The notes below the pieces were generated by a model that searched no databases, had not been told where the DNA came from, and saw only the letters and a list, made by a program, of their open reading frames with translations. Positions 10,560 to 19,331 of a stretch of DNA of 64,000 bases are shown here, in pieces; the first letter of the stretch is position 1; every line of letters begins with the position of its first letter. A program made the position numbers and the translations under genes. Source of the DNA: Streptomyces coeruleorubidus (GTDB lineage: Bacteria > Actinomycetota > Actinomycetes > Streptomycetales > Streptomycetaceae); the NCBI RefSeq assembly GCF_008705135.1, contig NZ_CP023694.1, positions 4,817,001-4,881,000 on the forward strand, in the 5' to 3' direction.

Positions 10560-11537
10560 ATGGCCGACAAGATGGCTCTGGCCAAGGCGATCAACGAGTC
10601 GCTGCGCCGCGCCCTGGACTCCGACCCCAAGGTCCTGATCATGGGTGAGGACGTCGGCAAGCTCGGCGGCGTCTTCCGTGTGACGGACGGCCTGCAGAAG
10701 GACTTCGGCGAGAGCCGGGTCATCGACACCCCGCTCGCCGAGTCGGGCATCGTCGGCACGGCGATCGGCCTCGCCCTGCGCGGCTACCGCCCGGTCGTGG
10801 AGATCCAGTTCGACGGCTTCGTCTTCCCGGCCTACGACCAGATCGTCACGCAGCTCGCCAAGATGCACGCCCGCTCGCTGGGCAAGGTCAAGCTCCCGGT
10901 CGTCGTGCGCATCCCCTACGGCGGCGGCATCGGCGCGGTGGAGCACCACTCGGAGTCCCCCGAGTCGCTGTTCGCGCACGTGGCGGGTCTGAAGATCGTC
11001 AGCCCCTCGAACGCGTCGGACGCCTACTGGATGATGCAGCAGGCCATCCAGAGCGACGACCCGGTGATCTTCTTCGAGCCCAAGCGCCGCTACTGGGACA
11101 AGGGCGAGGTCAACACGGAGGCGATCCCGGGCCCGCTGCACAAGGCCCAGGTGGTCCGCGAGGGCACCGACCTCACCCTCGCCGCCTACGGCCCGATGGT
11201 GAAGCTCTGCCAGGAGGTCGCCGACGCGGCCGCCGAGGAGGGCAGGAACCTGGAGGTCCTCGACCTGCGCTCGGTCTCCCCGATCGACTTCGACTCGATC
11301 CAGGCGTCGGTGGAGAAGACGCGCCGCCTGGTCGTCGTCCACGAGGCACCGGTGTTCTTCGGATCGGGCGCGGAGATCGCCGCGCGGATCACGGAGCGCT
11401 GCTTCTACCACCTGGAGGCCCCGGTGCTCCGGGTCGGCGGCTACCACGCGCCGTACCCGCCGGCCCGCCTTGAGGAGGAGTACCTGCCGAACCTGGACCG
11501 GGTGCTGGATGCCGTCGACCGCTCGCTGGCGTACTGA
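10560..11537 (+). CDS. bkdB: Branched-chain 2-oxo acid dehydrogenase E1 component, beta subunit
   Basis: 325 residues from the ATG at 10560, which begins one base after the bkdA stop. The SD is the GAGGGGGG inside the end of bkdA, so translation is coupled. The transketolase pyrimidine-binding domain (MGEDVGKLGGVFRVTDGL, DTPLAESGIVGTAIGLAL) and the C-terminal transketolase domain (DLRSVSPIDFDSI, VHEAPVFFGSGAEIAARI) are complete. It forms the alpha2beta2 E1 decarboxylase with BkdA. Length and motifs are normal for the family. Confidence 0.95.
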   Translation: MADKMALAKAINESLRRALDSDPKVLIMGEDVGKLGGVFRVTDGLQKDFGESRVIDTPLAESGIVGTAIGLALRGYRPVVEIQFDGFVFPAYDQIVTQLAKMHARSLGKVKLPVVVRIPYGGGIGAVEHHSESPESLFAHVAGLKIVSPSNASDAYWMMQQAIQSDDPVIFFEPKRRYWDKGEVNTEAIPGPLHKAQVVREGTDLTLAAYGPMVKLCQEVADAAAEEGRNLEVLDLRSVSPIDFDSIQASVEKTRRLVVVHEAPVFFGSGAEIAARITERCFYHLEAPVLRVGGYHAPYPPARLEEEYLPNLDRVLDAVDRSLAY

Positions 11538-11547
11538 GGAGAGGGTC

Positions 11548-12963
11548 GTGACGACGATGACGGAAGCGTCCGTGCGCGAGTTCAAGATGCCCGACGTGGG
11601 CGAGGGGCTCACGGAGGCCGAGATCCTCAAGTGGTACGTCCAGCCCGGTGACACGGTCACGGACGGCCAGGTGGTGTGCGAGGTCGAGACGGCGAAGGCG
11701 GCCGTCGAGCTGCCCATCCCGTACGACGGCGTGGTCCGGGCGCTGCACTTCCCCGAGGGCACCACGGTCGACGTGGGCACGGCGATCATCGCGGTGGACG
11801 TGAGCGGAGGTGCCGCCCCCACAGCCGAGCAGCCCGCGCCCGCCGCCGAGCAGACCCCGGCGCCCCGGCCGACGGACGAGCCGAAGGCGGAGGGCTCCGG
11901 CCGGCAGCCGGTCCTCGTCGGCTACGGGGTGGCGACGTCCTCCACCCGCCGCCGCCCCCGCAAGGGCCCCGAGGTCCCGGTCCAGCAGGCCTCGACGGCG
12001 ATCCAGACGGAGCTGAACGGCCACGGGGCGGCGCCCCAGGCCGCCTCCGCCGTCAAGGAGCGCCCCCTCGCCAAGCCCCCGGTCCGCAAGCTGGCCAAGG
12101 ACCTGGGCGTCGATCTGACGACGGTCGTCCCGACCGGCCCGGACGGCATCATCACCCGCGAGGACGTGCACGCGGCGGTGGCCCGGACCCAGGCACCGCA
12201 GCAGGAGGCCCCCGTGGCCGCCGCCCCGGCACCCGCGCAGACGCCGGTGTCGTACGACACCACCCGCGAGACCCGGATCCCGGTCAAGGGCGTCCGCAAG
12301 GCGACGGCGGCGGCGATGGTCGGCTCGGCGTTCACCGCGCCGCATGTCACCGAGTTCGTCACGGTCGACGTGACGCGCACGATGAAGCTGGTCGAGGAGC
12401 TGAAGCAGGACAAGGAGTTCGCGGGCCTGCGCGTGAACCCCCTCCTGCTGATCGCCAAGGCGCTGCTCGTCGCGATCAGGCGGAACCCGGACGTCAACGC
12501 GTCCTGGGACGAGGCCGCCCAGGAGATCGTGGTCAAGCACTACGTGAACCTGGGCATCGCGGCCGCGACCCCGCGTGGCCTGATCGTGCCGAACATCAAG
12601 GACGCCCATGCCAAGACGCTGCCGCAGCTGGCCGAGTCGCTGGGCGCGCTGGTGTCGACCGCCAGGGAGGGCAAGACGTCCCCGGCGGCCATGCAGGGCG
12701 GCACGGTGACGATCACCAACGTCGGCGTCTTCGGCGTCGACACGGGCACGCCGATCCTCAACCCCGGCGAGTCCGCGATCCTCGCGGTCGGTGCGATCAA
12801 GCTCCAGCCGTGGGTCCACAAGGGCAAGGTGAAGCCCCGCCAGGTCACCACGCTGGCCCTGTCGTTCGACCACCGCCTGGTCGACGGCGAGCTGGGCTCG
12901 AAGGTCCTGGCGGACGTGGCCGCGATCCTGGAGCAGCCGAAGCGCCTGATCACCTGGGCGTGA
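11548..12963 (+). CDS. bkdC: Dihydrolipoamide acyltransferase (E2) of branched-chain 2-oxo acid dehydrogenase
   Basis: 471 residues from the GTG at 11548, placed by GAGGAG about six bases upstream; an ATG at 11557 is the alternative. One N-terminal lipoyl domain carries the lipoylated lysine in CEVETAKAAVELP. An Ala/Pro linker leads to a peripheral subunit-binding domain (PPVRKLAKDLGVDLTTVVPT). The catalytic 2-oxoacid dehydrogenase domain ends with SFDHRLVDGELG, containing the HxxxDG active-site motif. It transfers the branched acyl group to CoA. No E3 gene is adjacent, so a shared lipoamide dehydrogenase is expected elsewhere. A hairpin follows and closes the operon. Confidence 0.95.
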   Translation: MTTMTEASVREFKMPDVGEGLTEAEILKWYVQPGDTVTDGQVVCEVETAKAAVELPIPYDGVVRALHFPEGTTVDVGTAIIAVDVSGGAAPTAEQPAPAAEQTPAPRPTDEPKAEGSGRQPVLVGYGVATSSTRRRPRKGPEVPVQQASTAIQTELNGHGAAPQAASAVKERPLAKPPVRKLAKDLGVDLTTVVPTGPDGIITREDVHAAVARTQAPQQEAPVAAAPAPAQTPVSYDTTRETRIPVKGVRKATAAAMVGSAFTAPHVTEFVTVDVTRTMKLVEELKQDKEFAGLRVNPLLLIAKALLVAIRRNPDVNASWDEAAQEIVVKHYVNLGIAAATPRGLIVPNIKDAHAKTLPQLAESLGALVSTAREGKTSPAAMQGGTVTITNVGVFGVDTGTPILNPGESAILAVGAIKLQPWVHKGKVKPRQVTTLALSFDHRLVDGELGSKVLADVAAILEQPKRLITWA

Positions 12964-12967
12964 AGCG

Positions 12968-13008
12968 ACGGCGGCGGCCCCCTGCCCCCGGGCGGGGGCC
13001 GCCGCCGT
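12968..13008 (+). terminator. 15-bp perfect hairpin ending the bkd operon
   Basis: Arms 12968-12982 and 12994-13008 are perfectly complementary with an 11-nt loop, immediately after the bkdC stop. Confidence 0.85.
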
Positions 13009-13114
13009 CTGCCCGGTGGGTGAACCGGGGGTACGCCGAAGAGCACAGGAAGCTCCTCGGACCTGCCCAAGTACCCCACAGTAAGCGGTTTAGCCGGACA
13101 TACGATCACTCTTC

Positions 13115-15349
13115 ATGCGCGACCCCATGGTGCTCAGGGCCCAGAGATTCGTGAACTCCGTCTACGGCAGCCGTACCGGTACGACCGTGGAGGAAACCGG
13201 CGAGACCGACTGGGCGACCCTGTACGCCCTGACCCGTGCCCTCCAGTACGAGCTGGGCATCACGGCACTGTCCGACAACTTCGGCCCCACCACGCTCGCG
13301 ACGCTGACCGCCAAGCACCCGAAGCTCAACGCGGACACCGTCCCCTCCCCCGACTTCTGCCGCATCATCCAGTCCGGCCTGTACTGCAAGGGCTACGACG
13401 GCGGCGACCTGGACGGCACGTACGGCGAGCGGGTCGAGGCCGCCGTCACGAAGCTCAAGACCGACATGGGCCTCGAACAGGCCTTCCCCGGCGCCGATCT
13501 GACGCCCAAGGTGTTCAAGGCGCTGCTGACGATGGACTCGTACGTCCTTGGCCCCTCCGGCGCCCCGCAGGTCCGCGAGGTGCAGCAGTGGCTCAACGGG
13601 CGTTACCTGAACCGGCAGGACTTCTTCGTCGTCGCCTGCGACGGACGCGTCTCCCGGGACCTGGCCCGGGCGCTGGTCCTCGGCACGCAGTACGAGCTGG
13701 GCATGGCCGACGGCACCGCCAACGGCAATTTCGGGCCCGGCACCCAGTCGGCCCTGAAGGCGCACCCCGTGCGGCAGGGCGACAAGGGCGTCTACGTCCA
13801 GCTGTTCTCCGCCGGGATGGTCGTGAACCGGCGGCCCGTCGCCCTCACCGACACCTTCGACTCCTATCTCGCCTCGGCCGTAAGGTCCTTCCAGACCTTC
13901 GTCGCCCTCCCGCCCACGGGCGAGGGCGACTTCCCCACCTTCGCCTCGCTCCTGGCCTCCTACGGCGACCAGTCGCGCCAGGGCAAGGCCTGCGACACCA
14001 TCGCCAAGGTCACCCCGGCCCGGGCGGCGGCCCTCAAAGCCGCCGGGATCACGTACGTCGGCCGCTACCTCACCAACCCGAGCGCCACGTCCCTGCCGGA
14101 GAAGGCCATCCAGCCGGGCGAGTTGCAGGTCTTCGCCCAGCACGGCCTGCGCTGCTTCCCGATCTACCAGACCGTCAACAACGACGCCTCGGACTTCGAC
14201 TACGTCGCGGGGCGCACGGCCGGGTACGCGGCGCTCAACGCCGCCCTCGACCACGGCTTCAAGAGGGGCACCCGGATCTTCTTCGCCGTCGACTTCGACG
14301 CGATCGACGCCGAGATCACCGCGAACGTCCTGCCCCACTTCAAGGGCATCAAGGAGGCGATGGCGGACTCCGGCCACCCGTACGAGATCGGGGTCTACGG
14401 CTCCCGCAACGTCTGCGCGCAGGTCGGCGCGGCCGGCTGGTCGACGGCGAGCTTCGTGGCCGACATGTCCCCGGGCTTCGACGGCAACGCCGGGCGCCCG
14501 CTGCCGAAGGACTGGGCCTACGACCAGTTCGTCATCCGCACGCTCGGCTCGGGCGACGGGCAGCTCGAGGTGGACGTCGACATCGCCTCGGGCCGTGACA
14601 CCGGGCAGGGCTCGTTCAACCGGCCGCGGCCCGCCGTCCCGGACGTCGCCCTCGACGAACGCCAGGTGCCGGCGCTGCGGGCCGACCTCGCGCGCTACAT
14701 GCGGTCGATCGGACGCCCGGACCTGGGCGGCGTCGGCGGCGACGCCGGGCTCTACACCAACGTCCAGGCGGTCGAGGCGATCCAGGACCAGGACGGGCTG
14801 ATCACCGAGCTGTCGAACACGTACAAGATGCGCAAGGCGCTGATCCAGACGGCCGTGTACTGGGCCATGCGCGACTACAGCCTCGCCGACCAGGCCACCG
14901 ACCAGCAGGTCGCCGACCACCACCTCACGGGCTCCGGCCCGGTCAGGGACTCGCACACCGGCATCGGGCAGATCAGCGCCTCCGACGCCATCCAGGCCTG
15001 GAACCACGGCATCGGCTGGGGCTTCACCACCGGCGACCGCCGCGACCCGGCCAAGGACGCCGATCTCTGGTCGGTGTGGCAGCAGCTGAGCAAGGACAAC
15101 GCCTTCAGCGTGCGCACCGCGGCCCTGGTCCACCTGTGGGGCACACGGGGCAGGCCCGGCGGCCAACTACCCCCCGGCGACCGCGTCACCACCCCGCGGT
15201 CCATGCGCCTGGACCTCGCCGAGTTCGAGATCACCGAGCTGCTGCGCCGCTACCGGGCCTGGGACCCCGACGTGGAGGCGCAGACGCACCAGAGCCTGGC
15301 CGTCTACCAGATCTTCGAGAAGTACAACAGCATCGCCCGCAACGCGTGA
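13115..15349 (+). CDS. DUF1906 (glycoside hydrolase-like, Rv2525c-type) protein with peptidoglycan-binding-like N-terminal domains
   Basis: 744 residues; ATG at 13115, with a second ATG at 13127 possible. Residues 1-280 contain several repeats resembling peptidoglycan-binding-like modules (DNFGPTTLATL, DGTYGERVEAAV, NGNFGPGTQSAL). Residues 290-491 are a DUF1906 TIM-barrel-like domain (ITYVGRYL, FPIYQTVNN, RIFFAVDFDA, EIGVYGSRNVC, WAYDQFV, DVDIASG). The C-terminal 250 residues are unassigned helices. No signal peptide is visible even though the domains suggest wall binding. The next gene encodes a Tat-exported protein and may be co-transcribed, since the gap is only 16 bp. Enzymatic activity on peptidoglycan is an inference. 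Confidence 0.85.
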   Translation: MRDPMVLRAQRFVNSVYGSRTGTTVEETGETDWATLYALTRALQYELGITALSDNFGPTTLATLTAKHPKLNADTVPSPDFCRIIQSGLYCKGYDGGDLDGTYGERVEAAVTKLKTDMGLEQAFPGADLTPKVFKALLTMDSYVLGPSGAPQVREVQQWLNGRYLNRQDFFVVACDGRVSRDLARALVLGTQYELGMADGTANGNFGPGTQSALKAHPVRQGDKGVYVQLFSAGMVVNRRPVALTDTFDSYLASAVRSFQTFVALPPTGEGDFPTFASLLASYGDQSRQGKACDTIAKVTPARAAALKAAGITYVGRYLTNPSATSLPEKAIQPGELQVFAQHGLRCFPIYQTVNNDASDFDYVAGRTAGYAALNAALDHGFKRGTRIFFAVDFDAIDAEITANVLPHFKGIKEAMADSGHPYEIGVYGSRNVCAQVGAAGWSTASFVADMSPGFDGNAGRPLPKDWAYDQFVIRTLGSGDGQLEVDVDIASGRDTGQGSFNRPRPAVPDVALDERQVPALRADLARYMRSIGRPDLGGVGGDAGLYTNVQAVEAIQDQDGLITELSNTYKMRKALIQTAVYWAMRDYSLADQATDQQVADHHLTGSGPVRDSHTGIGQISASDAIQAWNHGIGWGFTTGDRRDPAKDADLWSVWQQLSKDNAFSVRTAALVHLWGTRGRPGGQLPPGDRVTTPRSMRLDLAEFEITELLRRYRAWDPDVEAQTHQSLAVYQIFEKYNSIARNA

Positions 15350-15369
15350 AGCATCGCCGCAACGCGTGA
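15328..15369 (+). repeat. Short tandem duplication across a gene junction
   Basis: The stretch from GCATCGCCCGCAACGCGTGAA, which includes the stop of the DUF1906 gene, is repeated directly with one C missing. The second copy supplies the GTG start region of the Tat-protein gene. Confidence 0.75.
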
Positions 15370-16214
15370 ATCGCCGGAATGAGAGCCCGTTGAACCTCAA
15401 CCTCCCCCACATACCCCGTCTCACCCGCAGACGGTCCGGACCGGCGGCGGCCCACCGCCGCGGTCTGTCCCGCCGCGCCCTGCTCGGCCGTGTCGCCGCC
15501 GTCGGCGGTGCCGTGGGCGTCGCCGCCCTGCCCGTCTCGCACTTCCTGTCCCAGGCGTACGCCGACGCGCACAACCCCATCCCGGGCCGCGTACGGGACG
15601 CCCTGCGCAGCGCGCAGAACCGGACCCGGCGCGTGCTGGCCGGTTCGCGCTCCCACAACGGCTGGGAGATGGAGAACGTCGCGGACGACGGCGGCACCGT
15701 CTACACCCGTCCCGTGCCCGGCACCCCGCTCACGGGCATCGCGGTCCGCATGGGCGACGTGGAGACCGTCCTCGTCCACCTGGTGCGCCGGTTCCACTAC
15801 GAGGTCGACCGGCTGCGCCGGGGCGACGTCGTCGGCTGGCACGACCCGTCCGGCGTCGGCAAGGGCCGCCCGGAGTCCAACCTGGCGTCCGGCACGGCGG
15901 TGCGGATCCGGCCGGGCTTCTACCCGCGCGGCGCCCGGGGCGGCTTCTTCCCGCACCAGGAGGTCGTGATCCGCGACATCCTCGCCGAGCTCGACGGCGT
16001 CGTCCGCTGGGGCGGCGACGACCCCACGCCCGACGAGTCGCTGTTCTCCGTCGACGTACGGCCCGGCGACAAGCGGCTGGCCCAGGTCGCGGCGCGGATC
16101 CGCGGCTGGCAGCTGCAGCCCGGAGCCGGTGCGGGCGCCCCCGTGAACGTACTGGCGGGCAGCCGGCGCAAGGCGGCCCGGGCGCTGGAGCGCCGTCAGC
16201 GCACCGCCGCGTGA
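15366..16214 (+). CDS. Tat-exported protein of unknown function, possibly a degenerate M15-like domain
   Basis: 282 residues from the GTG at 15366; a TTG at 15390 with GAGAG upstream is an alternative. A twin-arginine signal (LSRRALLGRVAAVGGAVGVAALP) precedes the mature part. The core contains ESNLASGTAVRIRPGFYPRG and FFPHQEVVIRDILAELDGVVRWGG. That vaguely recalls the SxHxxGxAxD and HxE layout of M15 (VanY-like) peptidases, but the first zinc histidine is replaced by Leu. I treat this as a structural hint only. It is likely co-transcribed with the DUF1906 gene upstream and closed by a perfect hairpin. Confidence 0.7.
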   Translation: MNRRNESPLNLNLPHIPRLTRRRSGPAAAHRRGLSRRALLGRVAAVGGAVGVAALPVSHFLSQAYADAHNPIPGRVRDALRSAQNRTRRVLAGSRSHNGWEMENVADDGGTVYTRPVPGTPLTGIAVRMGDVETVLVHLVRRFHYEVDRLRRGDVVGWHDPSGVGKGRPESNLASGTAVRIRPGFYPRGARGGFFPHQEVVIRDILAELDGVVRWGGDDPTPDESLFSVDVRPGDKRLAQVAARIRGWQLQPGAGAGAPVNVLAGSRRKAARALERRQRTAA

Positions 16215-16222
16215 CGAACGGA

Positions 16223-16257
16223 AAGGGGGCTCACCGCCATCGGCGGTGAGCCCCCTT
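16223..16257. terminator. Perfect 16-bp hairpin between convergent genes
   Basis: Arms 16223-16238 and 16242-16257 pair perfectly around a 3-nt loop (ATC). It has an A-run on the left arm and a T-run on the right, so it should serve both flanking genes. Confidence 0.9.
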
Positions 16258-16279
16258 CGTGGTGCCCGTCCTGCTTTTG

Positions 16280-17179
16280 TTACTTCGCGAAGCCGTAGTT
16301 CATCAGCTTCGTGGCGTCCGTCTTCCGCGCGGTCTTGTCGGTCGACGCGAGGACCGTGCCGATGACCGTCTTGCCGTTGCGGGTGGCGGCGAAGACCAGG
16401 CAGAACCCGGCCTCCGGGCCGGAGCCGGTCTTCACACCGATCGCGCCGCTGTAGCTGCTCAGCAGCGGGTTGGTGTTCTCCCAAGGGGCCATCGTCCGCG
16501 TGCCGCCGGACTTCGTGGTCGTCTTCGCCGTGTACTTCTTCGTCTTGACGACCGTGCGGAACATGGAGTTCTTCATCGCGCTGCTGGCGAGCTTCGTCAG
16601 GTCGCGCGGTGTCGAGTAGTTGGCGCCCTTGCCGATGCCGTCGAACGAGTCGAAGTGGGTGTTCTTCAGACCCAGGTCCTTGGCGGTGGTGTTCATCTTG
16701 CCGATGAACGACTTCACGCGCGCCGCCCGCGTCGAGCCCGAGCCGAACTTGTCGGCGAGCGCGTACGCCGCGTCGCAGCCGGACGGCAGCATCAGCCCGT
16801 ACAGCAACTGGCGGACGGTGACCTTGTCGCCGACGATCAGGCTGGCGTTCGACGCCCAGTTGTTGTCGACGATGTAGTCGCTGTACGCCTTCTGGATCGT
16901 GACCTTGCTGTCCAGGTTGAGCTTCGGCTGCTTCAGCACCACCAGGGCCGTCATGATCTTGGTGGTCGAGCCGGTGGAGCGGCGGGTGTCGGCCGCCTTG
17001 GTGTAGAGCGACTTGCCGGTCGCGTTGTTCATCACGTAGCCGCCCTTGGCGGCGATCGAGGGCGCCGTGGCGGCCTGCGCCGGCGCAGCGGTGAGGGCTC
17101 CGGTCGCGAGCATGGCGCCGGTGGTCACGGCGACGGCCGCAGCTCTGCGGAGACGGGTGCCCTTAATGCCGGTTATCAA
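16280..17179 (-). CDS. D-alanyl-D-alanine carboxypeptidase (penicillin-binding protein, S11 family)
   Basis: 299 residues if started at the TTG at 17179, which has GGGG eight bases upstream and gives a clean signal peptide ending APAQA; a GTG at 17251 is possible. The S11 motifs are present: GSTTK with Ser71 nucleophile and Lys74, and VKTGSG as the KTG box. The second motif reads SGC (133-135) instead of the usual SxN. It removes the terminal D-Ala of peptidoglycan stems outside the membrane. It ends with normal C-terminal strands and has no membrane anchor. Divergent from the GntR gene. Confidence 0.92.
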   Translation of the reverse strand: MITGIKGTRLRRAAAVAVTTGAMLATGALTAAPAQAATAPSIAAKGGYVMNNATGKSLYTKAADTRRSTGSTTKIMTALVVLKQPKLNLDSKVTIQKAYSDYIVDNNWASNASLIVGDKVTVRQLLYGLMLPSGCDAAYALADKFGSGSTRAARVKSFIGKMNTTAKDLGLKNTHFDSFDGIGKGANYSTPRDLTKLASSAMKNSMFRTVVKTKKYTAKTTTKSGGTRTMAPWENTNPLLSSYSGAIGVKTGSGPEAGFCLVFAATRNGKTVIGTVLASTDKTARKTDATKLMNYGFAK

Positions 17180-17387
17180 GTGAAGTACCCCGATTGCGTT
17201 GAATGCCCCAGGTGTGCGGCCGAATTGAGGACGAGGGGAAGGGGGCCGCACGTGTCTGACTCGTAACTAGCACATCTGGTTGTGCCGTTGCCGACCAGGA
17301 CCCACCCTTTGCCACAGACGTGTGACATTCGGGTCCGCATACTGGACGGATGCATTCATGCGTACCTGTTGTATCTATGCTGTCGGC

Positions 17388-18038
17388 ATGACCCTGGCCG
17401 TGAAGCAACCTCCCGCCGCCGACCGCGTCTACACCCACGTCAAGCAGGGCGTGCTGGAGCGCCGTTACGAGGGCGGGACCCTCCTCACCGAGGGCGAGCT
17501 CGCGGAGGCCGTAGGGGTCTCGCGCACGCCGGTGCGCGAGGCGCTGCTCCGGCTGGAGGCCGAAGGGCTGATCCGGCTCTACCCGAAGAAGGGCGCCCTC
17601 GTCCTGCCGGTCTCCGCGCAGGAGATCGCCGACGTCGTCGAGACACGACTGCTCGTCGAGGAACACGCGGCGCGCAAGGCCGTCCCCGCGCCCGCCGGGC
17701 TCATCGAGCGCCTGGAGGAACTGCTGGCCCGGCAGAAGAAGCAGGCCGCCGCCGGAGACCTCGCGGGAGCCGCCGTCACCGACCGCTGCTTCCACGCCGA
17801 GATCGTCCGCAGCGGCGGCAACGAGATCCTCTCCCGGCTCTACGACCAGCTGCGCGACCGCCAGCTCCGGATGGGCGTCGCCGTCATGCACTCCCACCCC
17901 GACCGGATCGCCAAGACCCTCGCCGAGCACGAGGAGATCCTCGAGGCGCTGCGCGCCGGGGACGCCGAGGCGGCCGTCGCGCTGGTCCACCGGCACGTCG
18001 GCTGGTTCTCGCATCTGGCCCGGGGGGAGGTCCGATGA
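17388..18038 (+). CDS. GntR-family transcriptional regulator (FadR/FCD subfamily)
   Basis: 216 residues from the ATG at 17388. The N-terminal winged helix-turn-helix (LTEGELAEAVGVSRTPVREALLRLEAEGLIRLYPKKGALV) is followed by an all-helical FCD ligand domain, which contains RCFHAEIVRSGGN and HEEILEALRAGD with metal-binding-type Asp/His residues. No good SD precedes the ATG, and a TATGCT-like -10 ends about 6 bp before it, so the mRNA may be leaderless. Its stop overlaps the start of an MFS gene (ATGA), so it probably regulates that transporter. The ligand is unknown, probably a small organic acid. Confidence 0.92.
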   Translation: MTLAVKQPPAADRVYTHVKQGVLERRYEGGTLLTEGELAEAVGVSRTPVREALLRLEAEGLIRLYPKKGALVLPVSAQEIADVVETRLLVEEHAARKAVPAPAGLIERLEELLARQKKQAAAGDLAGAAVTDRCFHAEIVRSGGNEILSRLYDQLRDRQLRMGVAVMHSHPDRIAKTLAEHEEILEALRAGDAEAAVALVHRHVGWFSHLARGEVR

Positions 18039-19330
18039 GCTCCACCACGCTGCCGGACGATCCGCCGGGCGGCCGGCGGGCCCTGGCCGTCTGGGGCATC
18101 GGCGTCTCGGTCTACTTCGTCGCGGTCATCTTCCGCACGTCCCTGGGCGTCGCCGGCCTCGACGCGGCCGACCGCTTCCACGTCAACGCCTCCGCGCTCT
18201 CCACCTTCTCCATCCTCCAGCTCCTGGTCTACGCGGGCATGCAGATACCCGTCGGCCTGCTCGTCGACCGGCTCGGCACCAAGAAGGTGCTGGCCCTCGG
18301 CGCGGTGCTGTTCACGGCCGGGCAGCTCGGCTTCGCGTTCTCCCCGTCGTACGGCACGGCGCTCGCCTCCCGGGCGCTGCTCGGCTGCGGTGACGCGCTG
18401 ACGTTCATCAGCGTGCTGCGCCTGGGCAGCCGGTGGTTCCCGGCCCGGCGCGGGCCGCTCGTCGCCCAGTTCGCGGGGCTGGTGGGCATGGCGGGCAACC
18501 TCGTCTCCACGCTCGTCCTGGCCCGGCTGCTGCACGGCATCGGCTGGACGGCGGCCTTCGCGGGCAGCGCGGCCGCCGGGGCCGTGGTGTTCGTGCTGGT
18601 GCTGCTGTTCCTGAAGGACCACCCGGAGGGCCACGAGCCCGAGCCGGTCCCGCACCAGGGCGCGGCCTACGTACGGCGGCAGATCGCCGCCGCCTGGCGG
18701 GAGCCGGGGACCCGGCTCGGCCTGTGGGTGCACTTCACAACCCAGTTCCCGGCGATGGTGTTCCTGCTGCTGTGGGGCCTGCCCTTCCTGGTCGAGGCAC
18801 AGGGACTGTCCCGGGCCACGGCCGGCGAACTCCTCACGCTCGTCGTGCTCTCGAACATGGTCGTCGGCCTGGTCTACGGGCAGATCGTCGCCCGGCACCA
18901 CGGGGCGCGGCTGCCGCTCGCGCTCGGCACGGTCGGGACGACGGCGGCCCTGTGGGCGGCGACCCTGGCCCACCCCGGCCCGCACGCCCCGATGTGGCTG
19001 CTGATCGTGCTGTGCACGGTCCTCGGGGCATGCGGGCCCGCGTCGATGCTCGGCTTCGACTTCGCCCGCCCGGCGAACCCGCCCGAGCGGCAGGGCACGG
19101 CCTCCGGCATCACCAACATGGGCGGCTTCGTGGCCTCCATGACGACGCTGTTCGCGGTCGGCGTGCTGCTCGACGCCACCGGCGACGACTACACCGTGGC
19201 CTTCTCCTTCGTGTTCGTGCTCCAGGCGCTCGGGGTCACGCAGATCCTGCGGCTGCGCAAGCAGGCGGCCCGTCGTGAACGGGAGCGGCTGGTGGCGAGC
19301 CGGGTGGCGACGGTGCACGTGCCGGCGTAG
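18035..19330 (+). CDS. MFS transporter
   Basis: 431 residues, starting inside the stop of the GntR gene (ATGA, 18035-18038). Twelve hydrophobic segments can be followed. The MFS loop 2-3 motif appears as GLLVDRLGTKKVLALGAVLF. The central loop EPVPHQGAAYVRRQIAAAW is charged, as usual. The protein resembles nitrate/sugar-phosphate-like MFS carriers, but the substrate cannot be stated. Co-expression with the FCD-type regulator suggests uptake of an organic acid or similar ligand. The convergent methyltransferase gene ends 2 bp downstream with no obvious hairpin between. Confidence 0.9.
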   Translation: MSSTTLPDDPPGGRRALAVWGIGVSVYFVAVIFRTSLGVAGLDAADRFHVNASALSTFSILQLLVYAGMQIPVGLLVDRLGTKKVLALGAVLFTAGQLGFAFSPSYGTALASRALLGCGDALTFISVLRLGSRWFPARRGPLVAQFAGLVGMAGNLVSTLVLARLLHGIGWTAAFAGSAAAGAVVFVLVLLFLKDHPEGHEPEPVPHQGAAYVRRQIAAAWREPGTRLGLWVHFTTQFPAMVFLLLWGLPFLVEAQGLSRATAGELLTLVVLSNMVVGLVYGQIVARHHGARLPLALGTVGTTAALWAATLAHPGPHAPMWLLIVLCTVLGACGPASMLGFDFARPANPPERQGTASGITNMGGFVASMTTLFAVGVLLDATGDDYTVAFSFVFVLQALGVTQILRLRKQAARRERERLVASRVATVHVPA

Positions 19331-19331
19331 G

